This document shows positions 8,122-19,600 of a stretch of 64,000 bases of DNA, one piece after another. Location: contig BMUD01000008.1 of assembly GCA_014650015.1 (NCBI GenBank), positions 248,001 to 312,000 of the forward strand, given 5' to 3'. Position numbers and translations under genes: made by a program. Below the pieces are notes generated by a model. That model was given only the letters and a program-made list of their open reading frames with translations, was not told the origin of the DNA and did no database searches. This DNA comes from Streptomyces griseoloalbus (lineage in GTDB: Bacteria; Actinomycetota; Actinomycetes; Streptomycetales; Streptomycetaceae). Each line of letters starts with the position of its first letter. The first letter of the stretch is position 1.

Positions 8122-11019
8122 ATGGACCCGCATCAGCTTCTCCAGCAGGTCGCCGGTCAACTGCGGGCGCTGGCCCGGGACGCGGTGGACGGCCTGGCCC
8201 GCGCCCTGCCCGAGGTCGGCGAGGACCCCTCGGCCGCGGGCACCGTGCTCGCCGGGCGACTGCTCGCCGTGCACGACCGGCTGCCCGCCGGGAACTCCCT
8301 GGTGGAACTCGTACGGGAGACACTCGGCGACCTGGACGCCGCGTCGCCCGTCCGGCTGCACGGCTGGCGGCGGGCGCCCGGCGCGCCGCTCGGCGTCGCC
8401 CTGGTGCTGAACGACCCCGCCGGACCGGCGACCGGGCGCGCCGTCCTCGGAGTGACCGCGGACGGACCGGTGTTCGACGTGGTGGTTACCCCGGGAGCGG
8501 CCCTGACGCTGCCCCGAACGGCCCGGGGGCCGTGGAGCGCCGAGGCGACCGTCACCTCCGGACAGGGCTGGGACGCCGCCTTCGGGCCGGGCCTGCCGCC
8601 CGCGCCGCCCGGCGGAACCGCGACGATCCGGCTGCGCCGCACCGGCCGGCTCGCCGCCGGGATGACCGACGGGCCGGGGATCGGCGTCGACGGCATTACG
8701 CTCGGCGTGACCTCGGAACCCGGCACACCCGCCGCCGCCGAACTGGAGTTGCAGGGCTTCACCGCCGCCGTCCTGCCCGCCGCACTGGCCAGGCTCCTCG
8801 GCGTCGGCGGGGCGAGCCCCATGTCGGGTCCGCCCCCTCCGGTCGTCCTGCGCGCCGACCGGACCGGTGGCCTGCGCTTCGCCGGCACCGGCGGCCTGCA
8901 GGCCCCCCTGCCGCTCCGGCTGAGCGGTCCGGCCGTGTCCAGCCGGGGTGCCGCCCTGGAGCTGACCTCCGACGGGGGCGAGCCACGGCTGGCCCTGTCC
9001 GTGTCGGCCAGCGCCGGGCTGCCCGGCCTGCCGCTCCGCGTCCACCTGGACCGCGCCGGCATCGAACTGCCCGTCACGTTCTCCCCGGCGACCCGCCCAG
9101 GACTCGACCCGAGCCGACTGCGCGAGCTGTTCCCGGACGGCATCGGAACCGAGCTCCAAGTGCCGCCCGTCTCCGGCGGCGGCCTGGTCCGGCGCACCCC
9201 CGACCAGGGCTACGGCGGCCTGATCTCGGTCGACCTGGGCGTGCTGCGCGTCCAGGCGGTCGCCCTGTTCCGGCCGCCCGACGGCAAGGCACCCACCAGC
9301 TTCCTGGTGCTGCTCGCCGCCCAGTTCCCGCCTCCCGGTATCCAACTCGGCCTGGGATTCGCGCTGGACGCGGTCGGCGGGCTGGTCGGGGTGAACCGAC
9401 GCGCCGACGTCCCCGTGCTGCAACAACTCGTCTGCGACGGCAACGCCGACCATGTGCTGTTCCCCGACCGGGCCGTGGAACGCGCCCAGGAGATCATCGG
9501 GTCCCTCGGCTCGGCGTTCCCGGTGGCCGCCGGGCGCATCCTGGTCGGGCCCATGATCCGCATCACCTGGGGCGACCGGATGGTGTCGCTGTCCGGGGCG
9601 GTGATCCTCGAACTGCCCGCACCGGCGCGCGCGATCCTGCTGGGACGGCTGCTGGTCGGGCTGCCCGACCCGGTCCTGCCGCTCATCCGCCTCCAGGCCA
9701 GTGTGTTCGGCCGTATCGAACCAGCCGTCCCCCTGGTCGAACTGCTGGTGTCGCTGTCCGGCTCGTGGATCGTGGGACTGGCCGTGCGCGGCGAGATCTA
9801 CCTGCTCGTACGCGGCGGGGCGCAGCCGGAGTTCGTGCTGTCCGCCGGCGGCTTCCACCCTCGCTACACCCGTCCCGCCCGGGTGCCCGCGCTCGACCGG
9901 CTCCAGGTGGACCTGGCCCCGGGCAACGGCTTCGGACTGCGCATGGAGGCCTACTTCGCCGTCACCTCCAACGCGGTGATGTTCGGCGGACAGGTGCAGT
10001 TGGACGCCACGATCGCCGGCTGCGGTGTGCAGGGCTGGCTGGGACTGGACGCGCTGTTCGTCTTCGACCCGGTCTTCGCCTTCTCCGTACGGGTACGGGC
10101 CGGAGTGGCGGTGCGCGCCTTCGGCCGCCGACTGGCCGGGATCGCCCTGGACTTCACGCTGGAGGGCCCCGCCCCCTGGCACGCGTTCGGCACCGGCAGC
10201 ATCTCGGTGCTGTTCTGGGACGTCGAGCTGGACTTCGACGTCCGCTGGGGCTCGCCGCCGGCCGTCCAGCAGAAGGGCGGACGCAATCCGCTCGAGGCAC
10301 TGACCCCCGAACTGGCGCAGACGAAGGCCTGGGCCGCGGAACGGCCGGCCGCCGAACGCACCGCGCTGGTCTTCACCCCCGCCGCGAACGAGAAACTGAA
10401 CCAGGGAAGCCTGGTGCACCCCGACGCCACCCTGCGCGTCACCCAGCGGGTGGTCCCGCTGGGCGTGCCGATCTCCCGGTTCGAGCGGCGTCCGGTACCG
10501 CTGCAGACCTGGACGATCAAGGACATCACCCTCGGCAGGTCACAGCCCGCCGCCGGACTCCCCTCGCTGTCCGAGCGGTTCGTGCCCGGCGAGTTCTTCG
10601 ACCTCACCGAGGACGCGCAGTTCACCGAGCCCGCGTTCGTCAGCCGCGCGGGCGGACTGCGGGCGGGCCCCGACGGCGTCCGGACCGGCACCGGCCACCG
10701 CGTCGACGACGGCTACGAGACCGGCTACGAACCCCCGCTGCCCGAACGGCAGTTCTCCGTCTGGCCGGGTCTCTTCCGCCGCGAGGCCGTCTACGCCGTC
10801 AGCGCCGCCGAACGGCTCGAACGGTGGCACACCCCCGAAGCGGCCGTCCAGGTGCGCCCTGCCCGGCTGAGCGTGGCCGCCGCCGACACCCTCACGCCGC
10901 TGCTCGACGACGTCAGCCTGGTCGACGCCACCTCCGACGCCTGGCAGGCGGTGAGCGGACAGCTCGCGCGACCGCGGAAGACGCTGCGGCTCGTGGAGAG
11001 CTGGGAGGTGCGCCGATGA
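8122..11019 (+). CDS. Large DUF6603-like protein
   Basis: 965 aa, no signal peptide. From about residue 390 to 720 it has the features I associate with DUF6603: 'LGLGFALDAVGGLVGVNR', 'VLFPDRAVERAQEIIGSL', 'GPMIRITWGDRMVSLSG', 'VLSAGGFHPRYTRPARVP', 'RMEAYFAVTSNAVMFGGQ'. The region is rich in alternating hydrophobic strands, suggesting a long beta-sheet structure. N-terminal residues 1-60 look helical. The role of the domain is unknown to me. It sits between the WD40 gene and two more very large proteins, so all four are likely to work together. Its stop overlaps the start of an 18-codon reading frame (ATGA at 11016). Confidence 0.8.
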   Translation: MDPHQLLQQVAGQLRALARDAVDGLARALPEVGEDPSAAGTVLAGRLLAVHDRLPAGNSLVELVRETLGDLDAASPVRLHGWRRAPGAPLGVALVLNDPAGPATGRAVLGVTADGPVFDVVVTPGAALTLPRTARGPWSAEATVTSGQGWDAAFGPGLPPAPPGGTATIRLRRTGRLAAGMTDGPGIGVDGITLGVTSEPGTPAAAELELQGFTAAVLPAALARLLGVGGASPMSGPPPPVVLRADRTGGLRFAGTGGLQAPLPLRLSGPAVSSRGAALELTSDGGEPRLALSVSASAGLPGLPLRVHLDRAGIELPVTFSPATRPGLDPSRLRELFPDGIGTELQVPPVSGGGLVRRTPDQGYGGLISVDLGVLRVQAVALFRPPDGKAPTSFLVLLAAQFPPPGIQLGLGFALDAVGGLVGVNRRADVPVLQQLVCDGNADHVLFPDRAVERAQEIIGSLGSAFPVAAGRILVGPMIRITWGDRMVSLSGAVILELPAPARAILLGRLLVGLPDPVLPLIRLQASVFGRIEPAVPLVELLVSLSGSWIVGLAVRGEIYLLVRGGAQPEFVLSAGGFHPRYTRPARVPALDRLQVDLAPGNGFGLRMEAYFAVTSNAVMFGGQVQLDATIAGCGVQGWLGLDALFVFDPVFAFSVRVRAGVAVRAFGRRLAGIALDFTLEGPAPWHAFGTGSISVLFWDVELDFDVRWGSPPAVQQKGGRNPLEALTPELAQTKAWAAERPAAERTALVFTPAANEKLNQGSLVHPDATLRVTQRVVPLGVPISRFERRPVPLQTWTIKDITLGRSQPAAGLPSLSERFVPGEFFDLTEDAQFTEPAFVSRAGGLRAGPDGVRTGTGHRVDDGYETGYEPPLPERQFSVWPGLFRREAVYAVSAAERLERWHTPEAAVQVRPARLSVAAADTLTPLLDDVSLVDATSDAWQAVSGQLARPRKTLRLVESWEVRR

Positions 11020-11072
11020 CCGCGCCGGGCGGGCGGCCCCTGTCACGCGATCCGTTCGGGAGCGGCGTATGA
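11016..11072 (+). CDS. 18-codon bridging reading frame
   Basis: An ATG at 11016 overlaps the DUF6603 gene's stop (ATGA), and its own TGA at 11070-11072 overlaps the ATG of the next gene at 11069 (ATGA). It encodes 18 residues beginning MTAPGGRPLSRDP. The double overlap would let terminating ribosomes pass across the 49-base gap, so the likely job is translational coupling, not a peptide product. A purine-rich GGGAGCGG just before 11069 means independent initiation is also possible. Confidence 0.45.
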   Translation: MTAPGGRPLSRDPFGSGV

Positions 11073-13603
11073 GCACACGGTGGTTCTTCTCCTCGGCGCG
11101 GATCGGCGCCGCCGCCGCGTCGGACGGCCAGGCACTGTCGACGGCCGTGCGGTTCAGCCGGGACATCGAAGGCCGCCGCGAGGAGCCGGAGGTGAGGGGA
11201 CCGACCCTGTCCCTGGTGGGACCGGGCGACGTGCTCGGCTTCGACCGTGCGATGGTGCTGCGGCAGGAGCCGCCGCCCGGCACGGCGGACGCCGCGGAGA
11301 ACGTGCTGGCGAGCGTCGAGCTGGCGCACGCCGACCTGCCCTGGCTGCTGTCTCCCGGCACGGTGGCCACACCGGGCGGGCCCACCCCGCAGCCCTGGAT
11401 CGTGCTGGTCGTGCTGGCCGAGGACGAGGCGGCCCCGCCGCGCGCCGTGCACCCGCTCCCCGTGCTCACCGCCCCGGTCGCCGCCCTGCCCCCGCTGGCC
11501 GAGCGGTGGGCCTGGACCCATGTGGAGGCGCGGCTGCCCGACGACGTCACCGACGTCGAGAGCGCACGGCGGCTCACCGAACAGGGAATGCGCGACCACT
11601 CGGCCGGTGTCGTCGGCCGCCTGCTGTGCCCGCGCCGACTGGCCCCTAACCGCGGATGGATCGCCGCGGTGGTGCCCACCACCGCCGCCGGGCGGGACGC
11701 GGGCCTGAACGCGGCACCCGGGGCGGCGGCCACCGCGGACGCCTGGCCGGTCCCCGGCCGGGACACCGTCGACCTGCCCGTCTACCACTGGTGGACCTTC
11801 CGCACGGGACAAGCGGGCACCTTCGAGGAACTCGCCCGCAGGCTGCGCTTCCGGCCCGCCGCCGAGGCCGGACTCGGCACCCGGATCATCGACGTCCGCC
11901 GCCCCTGGCCCGCCGAGGAGTCCGCCGGGCCGGCCACCGTCGCCATGGACGGCGCGCTGCGGGCGCCCGGCACGGCGACGCCCGAGACCTGGTCCGACCT
12001 CGCGGCCCAGGACCGGTTCCGCGCGCTGATCCGCGAACGCGTGGACGCACCGGCCCTGCGCCGGGACGAGATCGTGGCAGCGGGCGACGAGGAACCCGTC
12101 GAGGACGCGGACGTCGTCGCCGTGGCCCCGCCGCTCTACGGCGGCCACCACACCGGCGAGCAGACCGTGCCCGCCGAGCCGGACCACTGGATGAGCACCC
12201 TCAACCTGGAGGTCCGCCGGCGGGTGGCCGCCGCGCTCGGCGCCCGCTATGCGCAGCTGGAGCAGGAGTTCCTGATGGCCCGCGCCTGGGAGCAGGTCGG
12301 CGCGATCCGGCAGGCCAACCGGCTGCTGGCGGCGGGTGAGCTGGCCGCCGTCGCCGCCGAGCGGGCCCAGCACAAGCACGTCGCCCCGCTGGGAGCGGCC
12401 GACCTGGTCACCGTCATGGCACCGGTGAGCGGACGGGTGCCCGTGTCCGCGGCCGAGCCCGGCGCGGAGGGGACCACTTTGGCCACCATGCTCGTCGCGG
12501 CCCCGGAGCAGCTGCCGATCGGGACGGCCAGTACCTCGTTCGTCCGGCTGACCCGCTCCAACGGCGCAGCGGCCCGCCGGGCCCGGCGTGGCACGAACGG
12601 CGGTGCCGGCGACGGCCAGGCGGCCGAGCCGTACCTCGCGCAGAAGCTGGCACAGTTGGGCATGATGGGCGACGGCGAGCCGGAGGCCGGTCTTCCGGGC
12701 GAGCTGCGCCGCAGGCTCGATCCCCTGCCGCTGCAAGTGCTCCGGATGGCCGACCGCATCCCCGCCGGCTCCTGGACGCAACGTGCCGAGAGCGACCGTC
12801 CGTTGCGGCCGATCATGGCCCACCCGAAGTTCACCGTGCCGATCGCCGAGGAACTGCTGGCCCGCTGGCCGGAGTGGGCCCTGCCGGGCATCGGCGCCCT
12901 GCCGCCGGACTCGGTGACCCTGCTGGAGACCAACCCGGAGTTCATCGCCGCGCTGCTGGTCGGGCTCAACCACGAGTTCAACCGAGAGCTGCTGTGGCGG
13001 GAGTTCCCCACCGACCAGCGCGGCACCCCCTTCGCCCGCTTCTGGCCGGGCGACAGCGCGGACGTCGAGGAGATAGCGCTGTGGCCGCCCGAGGCCCCGC
13101 TGGGCGGTCGGCTGCGCACCGGCGGCGAGGGCGATCTGGCGATGCTCGTGCGCGGCGACCTGCTGCGCCGCTTCCCCGGCACCGCCCTGCTCGCCGTACG
13201 CGCGGTGGACGGCAAACTGCCGCCCGCGTTCGACGGAGTGCCGGCCACGCCGCTGGTCCTGGACGATTCCACCGTGCTGTACCTGTTCGCCGACCTCGAC
13301 GAGGAGCGGGCCCGCTCCGAGGACTGGTTCTTCGTGTTCCGCGAACCGATGCGCGGCACCCAGTTCGGGTTCGACTCCGGCGAACAGCCGGCCGCCATGG
13401 GGACCTGGGCCGACCTCACCTGGAACGGCGTCGGCGTGGACGCCGCCCGGTGCGTACGGCTCGGCCAGGCCCCCACCACGCCGACCCGGCTGACCCAGCC
13501 CGATCCACCGGTCTGGGCCCGGGACGCGGCCGACATGGCCCGCATCGCCTTCCAGCAGCCCTTCCAGCTGGCCTTCCGGGCCACCACGTTGCTGGGCGGC
13601 TGA
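11069..13603 (+). CDS. Large protein of unknown function (844 aa)
   Basis: I do not recognise a named domain. The N-terminus (MSTRWFFSSARIG) has no signal peptide, and no membrane helix stands out. Motif-like stretches include 'LGFDRAMVLRQEPPPG', 'ADLPWLLSPG', 'PVYHWWTFRTGQAGTFEELA', 'HPKFTVPIAEELLARWPEWA' and 'FIAALLVGLNHEFNRELLWR'; the last resembles text I associate with other large uncharacterised actinobacterial and myxobacterial proteins. The long even composition with many Pro/Trp turns suggests a structural, multi-domain protein. It is translationally linked to the DUF6603 gene upstream and lies 31 bases before the 2002-aa gene. Confidence 0.8.
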   Translation: MSTRWFFSSARIGAAAASDGQALSTAVRFSRDIEGRREEPEVRGPTLSLVGPGDVLGFDRAMVLRQEPPPGTADAAENVLASVELAHADLPWLLSPGTVATPGGPTPQPWIVLVVLAEDEAAPPRAVHPLPVLTAPVAALPPLAERWAWTHVEARLPDDVTDVESARRLTEQGMRDHSAGVVGRLLCPRRLAPNRGWIAAVVPTTAAGRDAGLNAAPGAAATADAWPVPGRDTVDLPVYHWWTFRTGQAGTFEELARRLRFRPAAEAGLGTRIIDVRRPWPAEESAGPATVAMDGALRAPGTATPETWSDLAAQDRFRALIRERVDAPALRRDEIVAAGDEEPVEDADVVAVAPPLYGGHHTGEQTVPAEPDHWMSTLNLEVRRRVAAALGARYAQLEQEFLMARAWEQVGAIRQANRLLAAGELAAVAAERAQHKHVAPLGAADLVTVMAPVSGRVPVSAAEPGAEGTTLATMLVAAPEQLPIGTASTSFVRLTRSNGAAARRARRGTNGGAGDGQAAEPYLAQKLAQLGMMGDGEPEAGLPGELRRRLDPLPLQVLRMADRIPAGSWTQRAESDRPLRPIMAHPKFTVPIAEELLARWPEWALPGIGALPPDSVTLLETNPEFIAALLVGLNHEFNRELLWREFPTDQRGTPFARFWPGDSADVEEIALWPPEAPLGGRLRTGGEGDLAMLVRGDLLRRFPGTALLAVRAVDGKLPPAFDGVPATPLVLDDSTVLYLFADLDEERARSEDWFFVFREPMRGTQFGFDSGEQPAAMGTWADLTWNGVGVDAARCVRLGQAPTTPTRLTQPDPPVWARDAADMARIAFQQPFQLAFRATTLLGG

Positions 13604-13634
13604 ACACCCGCCCGAGGACAGGAGCAGTGGGGAC

Positions 13635-16600
13635 ATGACCGACGCGTTCGCCGCACGCGCGCAGCTGGACCGGGCACGCACCGAAGCCGACACCGCGCAG
13701 GCCCGCGCGGATGAGCAGGAGGCCGTGGTGCGACGCCTCCGGGCGCACATCCAGGCCGGCCTCCCGGAGCCCCCCTTCCCACCGAGCAGTGCCGACGCGC
13801 TCGCCGCGGCCGAGGCGGCCCTGCCGGAGCTTCAGCGCGCCGCCGAGGAGTCGAACGGCCTGGCCGCCTCGGCCCAGGAGGAGCTGACCCGCGCTCTGGG
13901 AGAGGGCGAGTCGCTGTTCCCCGACGACAACACCGCCCCGATCGCGCTGCTGCCGGTCCGCGTGGAGACCATCTGGTGGGAGCCGCGCACCCTGCGGGTG
14001 CGGATCTACCCGGACGACCTCCTGCTCTCCCGGTTCGAACCCGAGCTGACCCCCGCCGAGACGGCCGCGGGCACCGCGTACTGGCAGAACCCCGGCCCGG
14101 AAGCCTGGCAGAAGGTGCTCACCGAGCTGCGCCCGGCCCGCGCGTCCTGGGCGGTCCGTGCCTGCCGTCCCGGCGCTCCCCAGCCCGCGGTACGTCCCGA
14201 GGATCCGGGCGCGCACCGTACGCGCGCGGTGTCGATGCCGAAGCAGTGGCGCTTCCTCGGGCTGTTCGACGGTCAGGTGGTGGTCGACAAACTGGGCCGC
14301 CGGGTACCCGACCCGCTGCCGATCGGCCTGCTGCGCGCCGAGGAGGAGGGCTGGGAGACCGACTGGTTCGAAGCGGTCAAGGCCGGCATGGGCATCGAGC
14401 TGGTCCTCCCGCCCGAGAACACCGAGAACCTGGACCAGCTGCTGGTCGTCGGCGTACGCGACGACGGGCCGGCGGACGGCGCGGCCCGGCTCCGCGACCT
14501 GCTGCACGGCCACCGGTTCGGCGGCGGGCTCGGCCTGCTGCCCTCCGGCACCGCCACCAACAACACCCCACGCGCCCGCTCGGGCTGGTCCTCGGCCCCC
14601 GCCTACCCGGGCCCGGACCCCGACCCGGAAGCGGGGGAGCGGCCGGTCGCCGACGCGCTCGCGGCCGCCCTCGGCCTGCCGGACGCCGGATTCCTGCGCG
14701 GCTGCCCCGGCGCCGCGGACACCGAACCGTCGGCCGTCGCCGCGCTGACCCTGCTCACCTGGCCCACGCTCGGCAAGGGTTTCGCCGAGGCCGCGCTCAA
14801 GACGATCGACCTGGGCACCCAACAGGTGAACCGGGTCGCTCCCGCCGGGCCGTGGCGCGCGATCCGCGACCACCTCGCCGACCATGTCCGCGGCCGCGGG
14901 CCGCTGCCGATGCTGCGCGCCGGCCGCCAGCCGTACGGCGTCCTGCCCGCCACCGCGCTCGACGACTGGCGCGCCGAACACGTCGACGACGTGGACGGCC
15001 TGATCGCGCCCTGGCTGCTGCGGCTGCGGGAACGCTCGCGGGCGGCGCTGAACAACCCGGAGGCCATCGACCCCGTCCCCCGGGTCGAGCAGGGCCGACC
15101 GGTCGACCAGGTCGCCGTGGAGGCGTTGCAGCGGCTGCCGGTGGCCACCGGCCTGGCCATGATCCGCATGAACAGGCCGGGGCGCGCCGTGTCGCGCACA
15201 CCACTCGACGAACCCCCCGCGACACTCGGCCTGCCCGGTCTGTCCCCTGACGGCATGCTGCGCTGGACCACGAGGAGCGACGGCTGGACCTCGCTCGGCT
15301 GGGGCCTGGACCAGGAGACCGGCGTCCCGGAGTTCGCCACCAGGCTGTGCCCGGACCCGGAGGCCTTTCCGGCGCGGGCCACCGCCACGGCCGACTATCT
15401 GGACGCCGTACGGGCCTTCCTGGCGGGCGAGCTGGACGCCGAGGCGTTCGACCTCCAGTGGCCGGTGGAGCTGTCCACGGGACGGGACACCCCGCCCCGG
15501 CGCAGTACGTTCTTCGATCTTCCGATGCCGGCCGACGAACCGGACGGCGAGGAGGAGCAGCCGGGCGAGGGGGAGGTTCCGCCGGAGGGGGAGGGGCCGG
15601 TCGGCGGGGACGGCGGGGTCCCGCCCGAGGACGACGAAGCACCTCCACAACCCCCGGAGGAGCCCGAACCGGACATGAGCGGTGTGCTCGACGCGCTGCT
15701 GTTCCTGCCCAACTGGTCCACCTTCCTGGACGACTTCGACCCCACCGACGACCCTCTGCGCCAGGCACTGGCCGTCCTCGGCGATGTGGACCAGCTGGTG
15801 GCCGACGTACTGGAGGGCCTGGACGAGCGCGAGCGCGATGAACGCGTCGCGGCCGCGCACCGGGCCGCGGGCGCGCTGCCCAGGCTCGAACAGGCACTGC
15901 GGACCCTGGCCGCCGTACCGGTGACCCGGCTGCCCGAACTGCTGGCGGAGGTCGTCGACGTCCACGCGCACCGACTGGACGCCTGGATCACCTCACTGGC
16001 GTCGAAGCGTCTGGCCGAGCTGCGGGCATCCGGGGCCGAGGGCGTCCGGTTCGGCTGCTACGGCTGGGTGGAGGACCTGCGCCCGCCGGAGCCGAGAGAA
16101 CAGCTCGACATCGAGCTGGACGACGTGACGACCACCGTCGAGGTGTCCGCGAAGGACGGCTACATCCACGCGCCCTCGCTGCACCACGCCGCAACGGCCG
16201 CCGTCCTGCGTTCGGGCTTCCTCGGCAACCCCGACGAACAGAGCTACGCGGTCAACCTCACCTCCCGCCGCACCCGTATCGCCCGCTGGCTGCTCGGCGG
16301 CGTACGCCAGGGCCAGAACCTGGGCTCGCTGCTGGGCTACCGGTTCGAACGGGCCCTGCACGACGCCGAGCTGGACCACCTGATCGAGCGGTTCCGCCGC
16401 CAGTTCCCCGTCCCGGTCGTGCCCGAGACGCCGGCGCAGGAGCCCGACGCGGACCTCTGGGCGCGCAGCGCCGAGGCGATCTCGGCGCGCAACGTCGTCG
16501 ACGGCATGGCCCTCGCGCGGGCCGGGGCGGGCGCGCCCGACCAGGCCAGCGTCATCGACCAGGCGCCGGTGGTCGGGTCGGACACCGACCGGGCGGCCGT

Positions 16601-19600
16601 GACACCGCTGCTGGACGACCTCGCCGACGCGCTCGACGCGGTCGGCGACCTGGTGCTGGCCGAGAGCGTCCATCAACTGGTGGGAGGCAACCCGATCCGC
16701 GCGGGCCTGACCGCCGACACCCTGGGCCGCGGCGAGGACGTGCCGGACACCTTCCGCGTGCTGAGCACCCCGCACCGAGCCCGAGCCCTGACCCACCGGA
16801 CGGCCGCCCTGTTCCCGGCCGAACCGGCCACGCCGACGGGCTGGCCCGCCGATCCGCTCGCCGCGCTGCAACCCGCGCTGGAGAGCTGGGTCGCCCATCT
16901 CCTCGGCCCCGCCGAGGGCTGGACACTCGCCGGACGACTGGGCGGCGGGCAGGACGACGCCCGGCCGTTCGAACTCACCGCCGACCGGCTCGGATCGGGC
17001 GCGCTGAGCACCGTACTGGACGCGGCCGCCGTGGAACCGGCCGGGCTGCGCAGGGCCGTCCAGAACGCGATGGGCGTCACGCCGGACACACCGGTCACCT
17101 GGGACGGACCCGGCTGGAGCGCCCTGCACGGCCGGGCGGCCCGGATCCGTTCCCTGCTGTCCACCGCGCAGCCGCTGCTGCCGTCGCACCTGCCCGAGGA
17201 CCCGGGCGGCCGCTCGGTCGACACGGCGGGGCTGCGCACCCGCCTCGCCGCCTTCGCCGCCGGCCCCCTGGTCGCCGGACACCCCGCCGGGGCCGGGCTG
17301 CGCGACCTGGCCGCGGAGCAGGTCGCGCCCGAGTCGGCCGACTCCTGGCTCTCACAGGCCAGGACGGCCCTGTCCGAGGTGCTCGGCGCGGACATCCCGC
17401 TGCTGCCCGAGCTCACCGCCCCGACACCGCCTCCCGAGGGCCGCGGCGAACTGCCCGGCGCCGCCGTCGAGGACTGGCTGCGGCGCAACGCCGCCGTACG
17501 GCCGCCGGCGCGCACCCTGCACGAGACGCTGCTGCTGGCCGGGAACCGGGCCGGGCGGGTCGAACGCCTGCGGGCCGCCCAGCACCCGACGAGTGACGGT
17601 GACGCCTGGATCGGCGGCACCTTCCCCGCCGGACAGCGACCGCCCGCCACCACTCACCTGGTCTGGCACGCACCGGCCGACATCCCGCCCGGCGCGGCCG
17701 TCACCGGCGTCGTACTCGACGAATGGATCGAACTCCTCCCCGGTTCGGATCAGCTTCCGCCCGGACCCGATCCCGCCCCGCAGACCGAACTGACCGGGGT
17801 CGCCTTCCACTACGACCGCCCGGACGCCAAGGCCCCGCACAACCTCCTCATCGCGGTACCCCCGGACCTGAGCCGCGGCTGGACCTCCGACGGCCTGGTG
17901 CAGGTGGTGAGGGAGACGCTGGAGCTGGCCAAGCTGCGCGCCGTCGACAGCGACGACCTGCCCGCGCTGGGCGCGCTCCTCCCCGCCGTCCGCATCGCCC
18001 ACGAGGGCGCGACCGGCCGGGCACTGGGCAGGATCGAGACGAAGAGGGACGACAGCGACCAGGAGGGCCCCTTCCAGCTACAGGTCCGGCACCGGACCTC
18101 CGACGTCGAGGCGGGGCTGGCCGCACGGGTGCACGACCCGCTGTGGCTGCTCACCCGGCAGTGGCAGTTCGGGGAGTTCACCGCCCAGGACGCCGGTTCC
18201 CCGGCGGTGGTCCGGATGACCGGCAGCAGCGCGCCCATCGACGCGTGGCGCCCCGACGGGGCCGCCGACTGGGTGCCCTATCGACTGGCCCACGGCCCGC
18301 TGGACACCCAGATCGAGGACGAACCCGTCCGGGTCGACGAGCGGCTGCGCGCCGAGGGCGGCGCCGCGCTGCTGCGCATGTGCGACGAAGCCGGACTGCT
18401 CACCGCCGCCCTGACGGCCCTGGCCCCGCACCGACTTCCGGCCGGCGAGCCCGACACGGGCCTCGTCGGCCTGCTCGACGGCCGGATGCCGGACGCGCAG
18501 TCGGTGGCGGCCGCGCTGGACGCGGGCACCTTCGACACCGGTCCGGACCCGCGACTCGGTGACGTCGCCGCACGGTGGCGGAGCTGGTGGGCCGGACAAC
18601 TGGCGGAGCACGGCCCGGACTGCTTCGACCCGCACCGCTGCGAGTACGCCGCCGAACTGTCCACCGGCGGTACGGTGCTGCGAGCCGAGGAGTACCAGGG
18701 CGACGGCCTGGACTGGTACAGCCTCGACGTCCACCCCGACCCCGAGGCCGGGGCGGCACCGCAGGGCCCGAGCCACGCGTTCACGGAGGAAGGCCTGCCG
18801 TCGACGGTGCGCTACGGCGGGCTGCCGGCCGACCGGTACTGGGAGACGGAGGACGCCCTGGTCGACCTCGGGGCCACGGATGTGTCCACCCTGGACACCG
18901 GCCGCCTGCTCCTGATCTCGTTCGCCACGGTCTTCGGCAACGACTGGTTCCTGGTCCCGCTGGAGGTGCCGACCGCCTCACTGACCGTCCTTGACCAGCT
19001 GCTGGTGCGCGACGTCTTCGGCCGCCAGCACCTGGTGCGGCGCGCCGGCCGGGAGGACCCGTCCTGGTCGATGTTCACCCTGGACAGCCCCGACCCGGAC
19101 CATCCCGCGGCGTCCGGGCTGCTGATCCTGCCCACCGAACGCGGCCAGACGGGACAGCCGCTCGAACACGTGGTCCTGGCCCGCGACGATCTGGCCAACT
19201 TGGCATGGGCCGTTCAGCACCACTACACCGACGGCCGTGGGGAACCGGTCGACCGCCGGGACCGCTGGGCGCGCGGCGACGCATCGGTCCCGGACACCGT
19301 CGGCGAACTGCCCGCGTACGCCGTGCAGAGCATCGTGCCGGACTACTGGTTCCCGCTGGTCCCCGAGCCGGTACGGGCCGGTCGGATCCGGTTCCGGCTG
19401 GCCGCACTCACCGGCCCCGGGCTCGATTCGCGTCCCGAGGGCCGACTGATCACCCCCGGACTGTGGCTGCACGAGGAGGAAGTGCCGCGCGAGGGGATCC
19501 GCGTGGTCCGCCGCCCGGTGCTGGCCCGCTGGTCGGACGGCTCCTGGCACAGCTGGGTGCGCAGGGAGAAGACGCCCGGTACCGGCGAGAGCTCCAGCGG

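Noticed and set aside
6823-10419. 1198-codon open frame on the minus strand
   Set aside because: Antisense shadow of the WD40 and DUF6603 genes; the plus frames have recognisable domains and proper starts, this one has Gly/Arg/Gln-rich text without domains.
10913-15971. Very long minus-strand open frames (945 and 851 codons)
   Set aside because: Shadows caused by high GC opposite the 844-aa and 2002-aa genes; no motifs, composition unlike protein.
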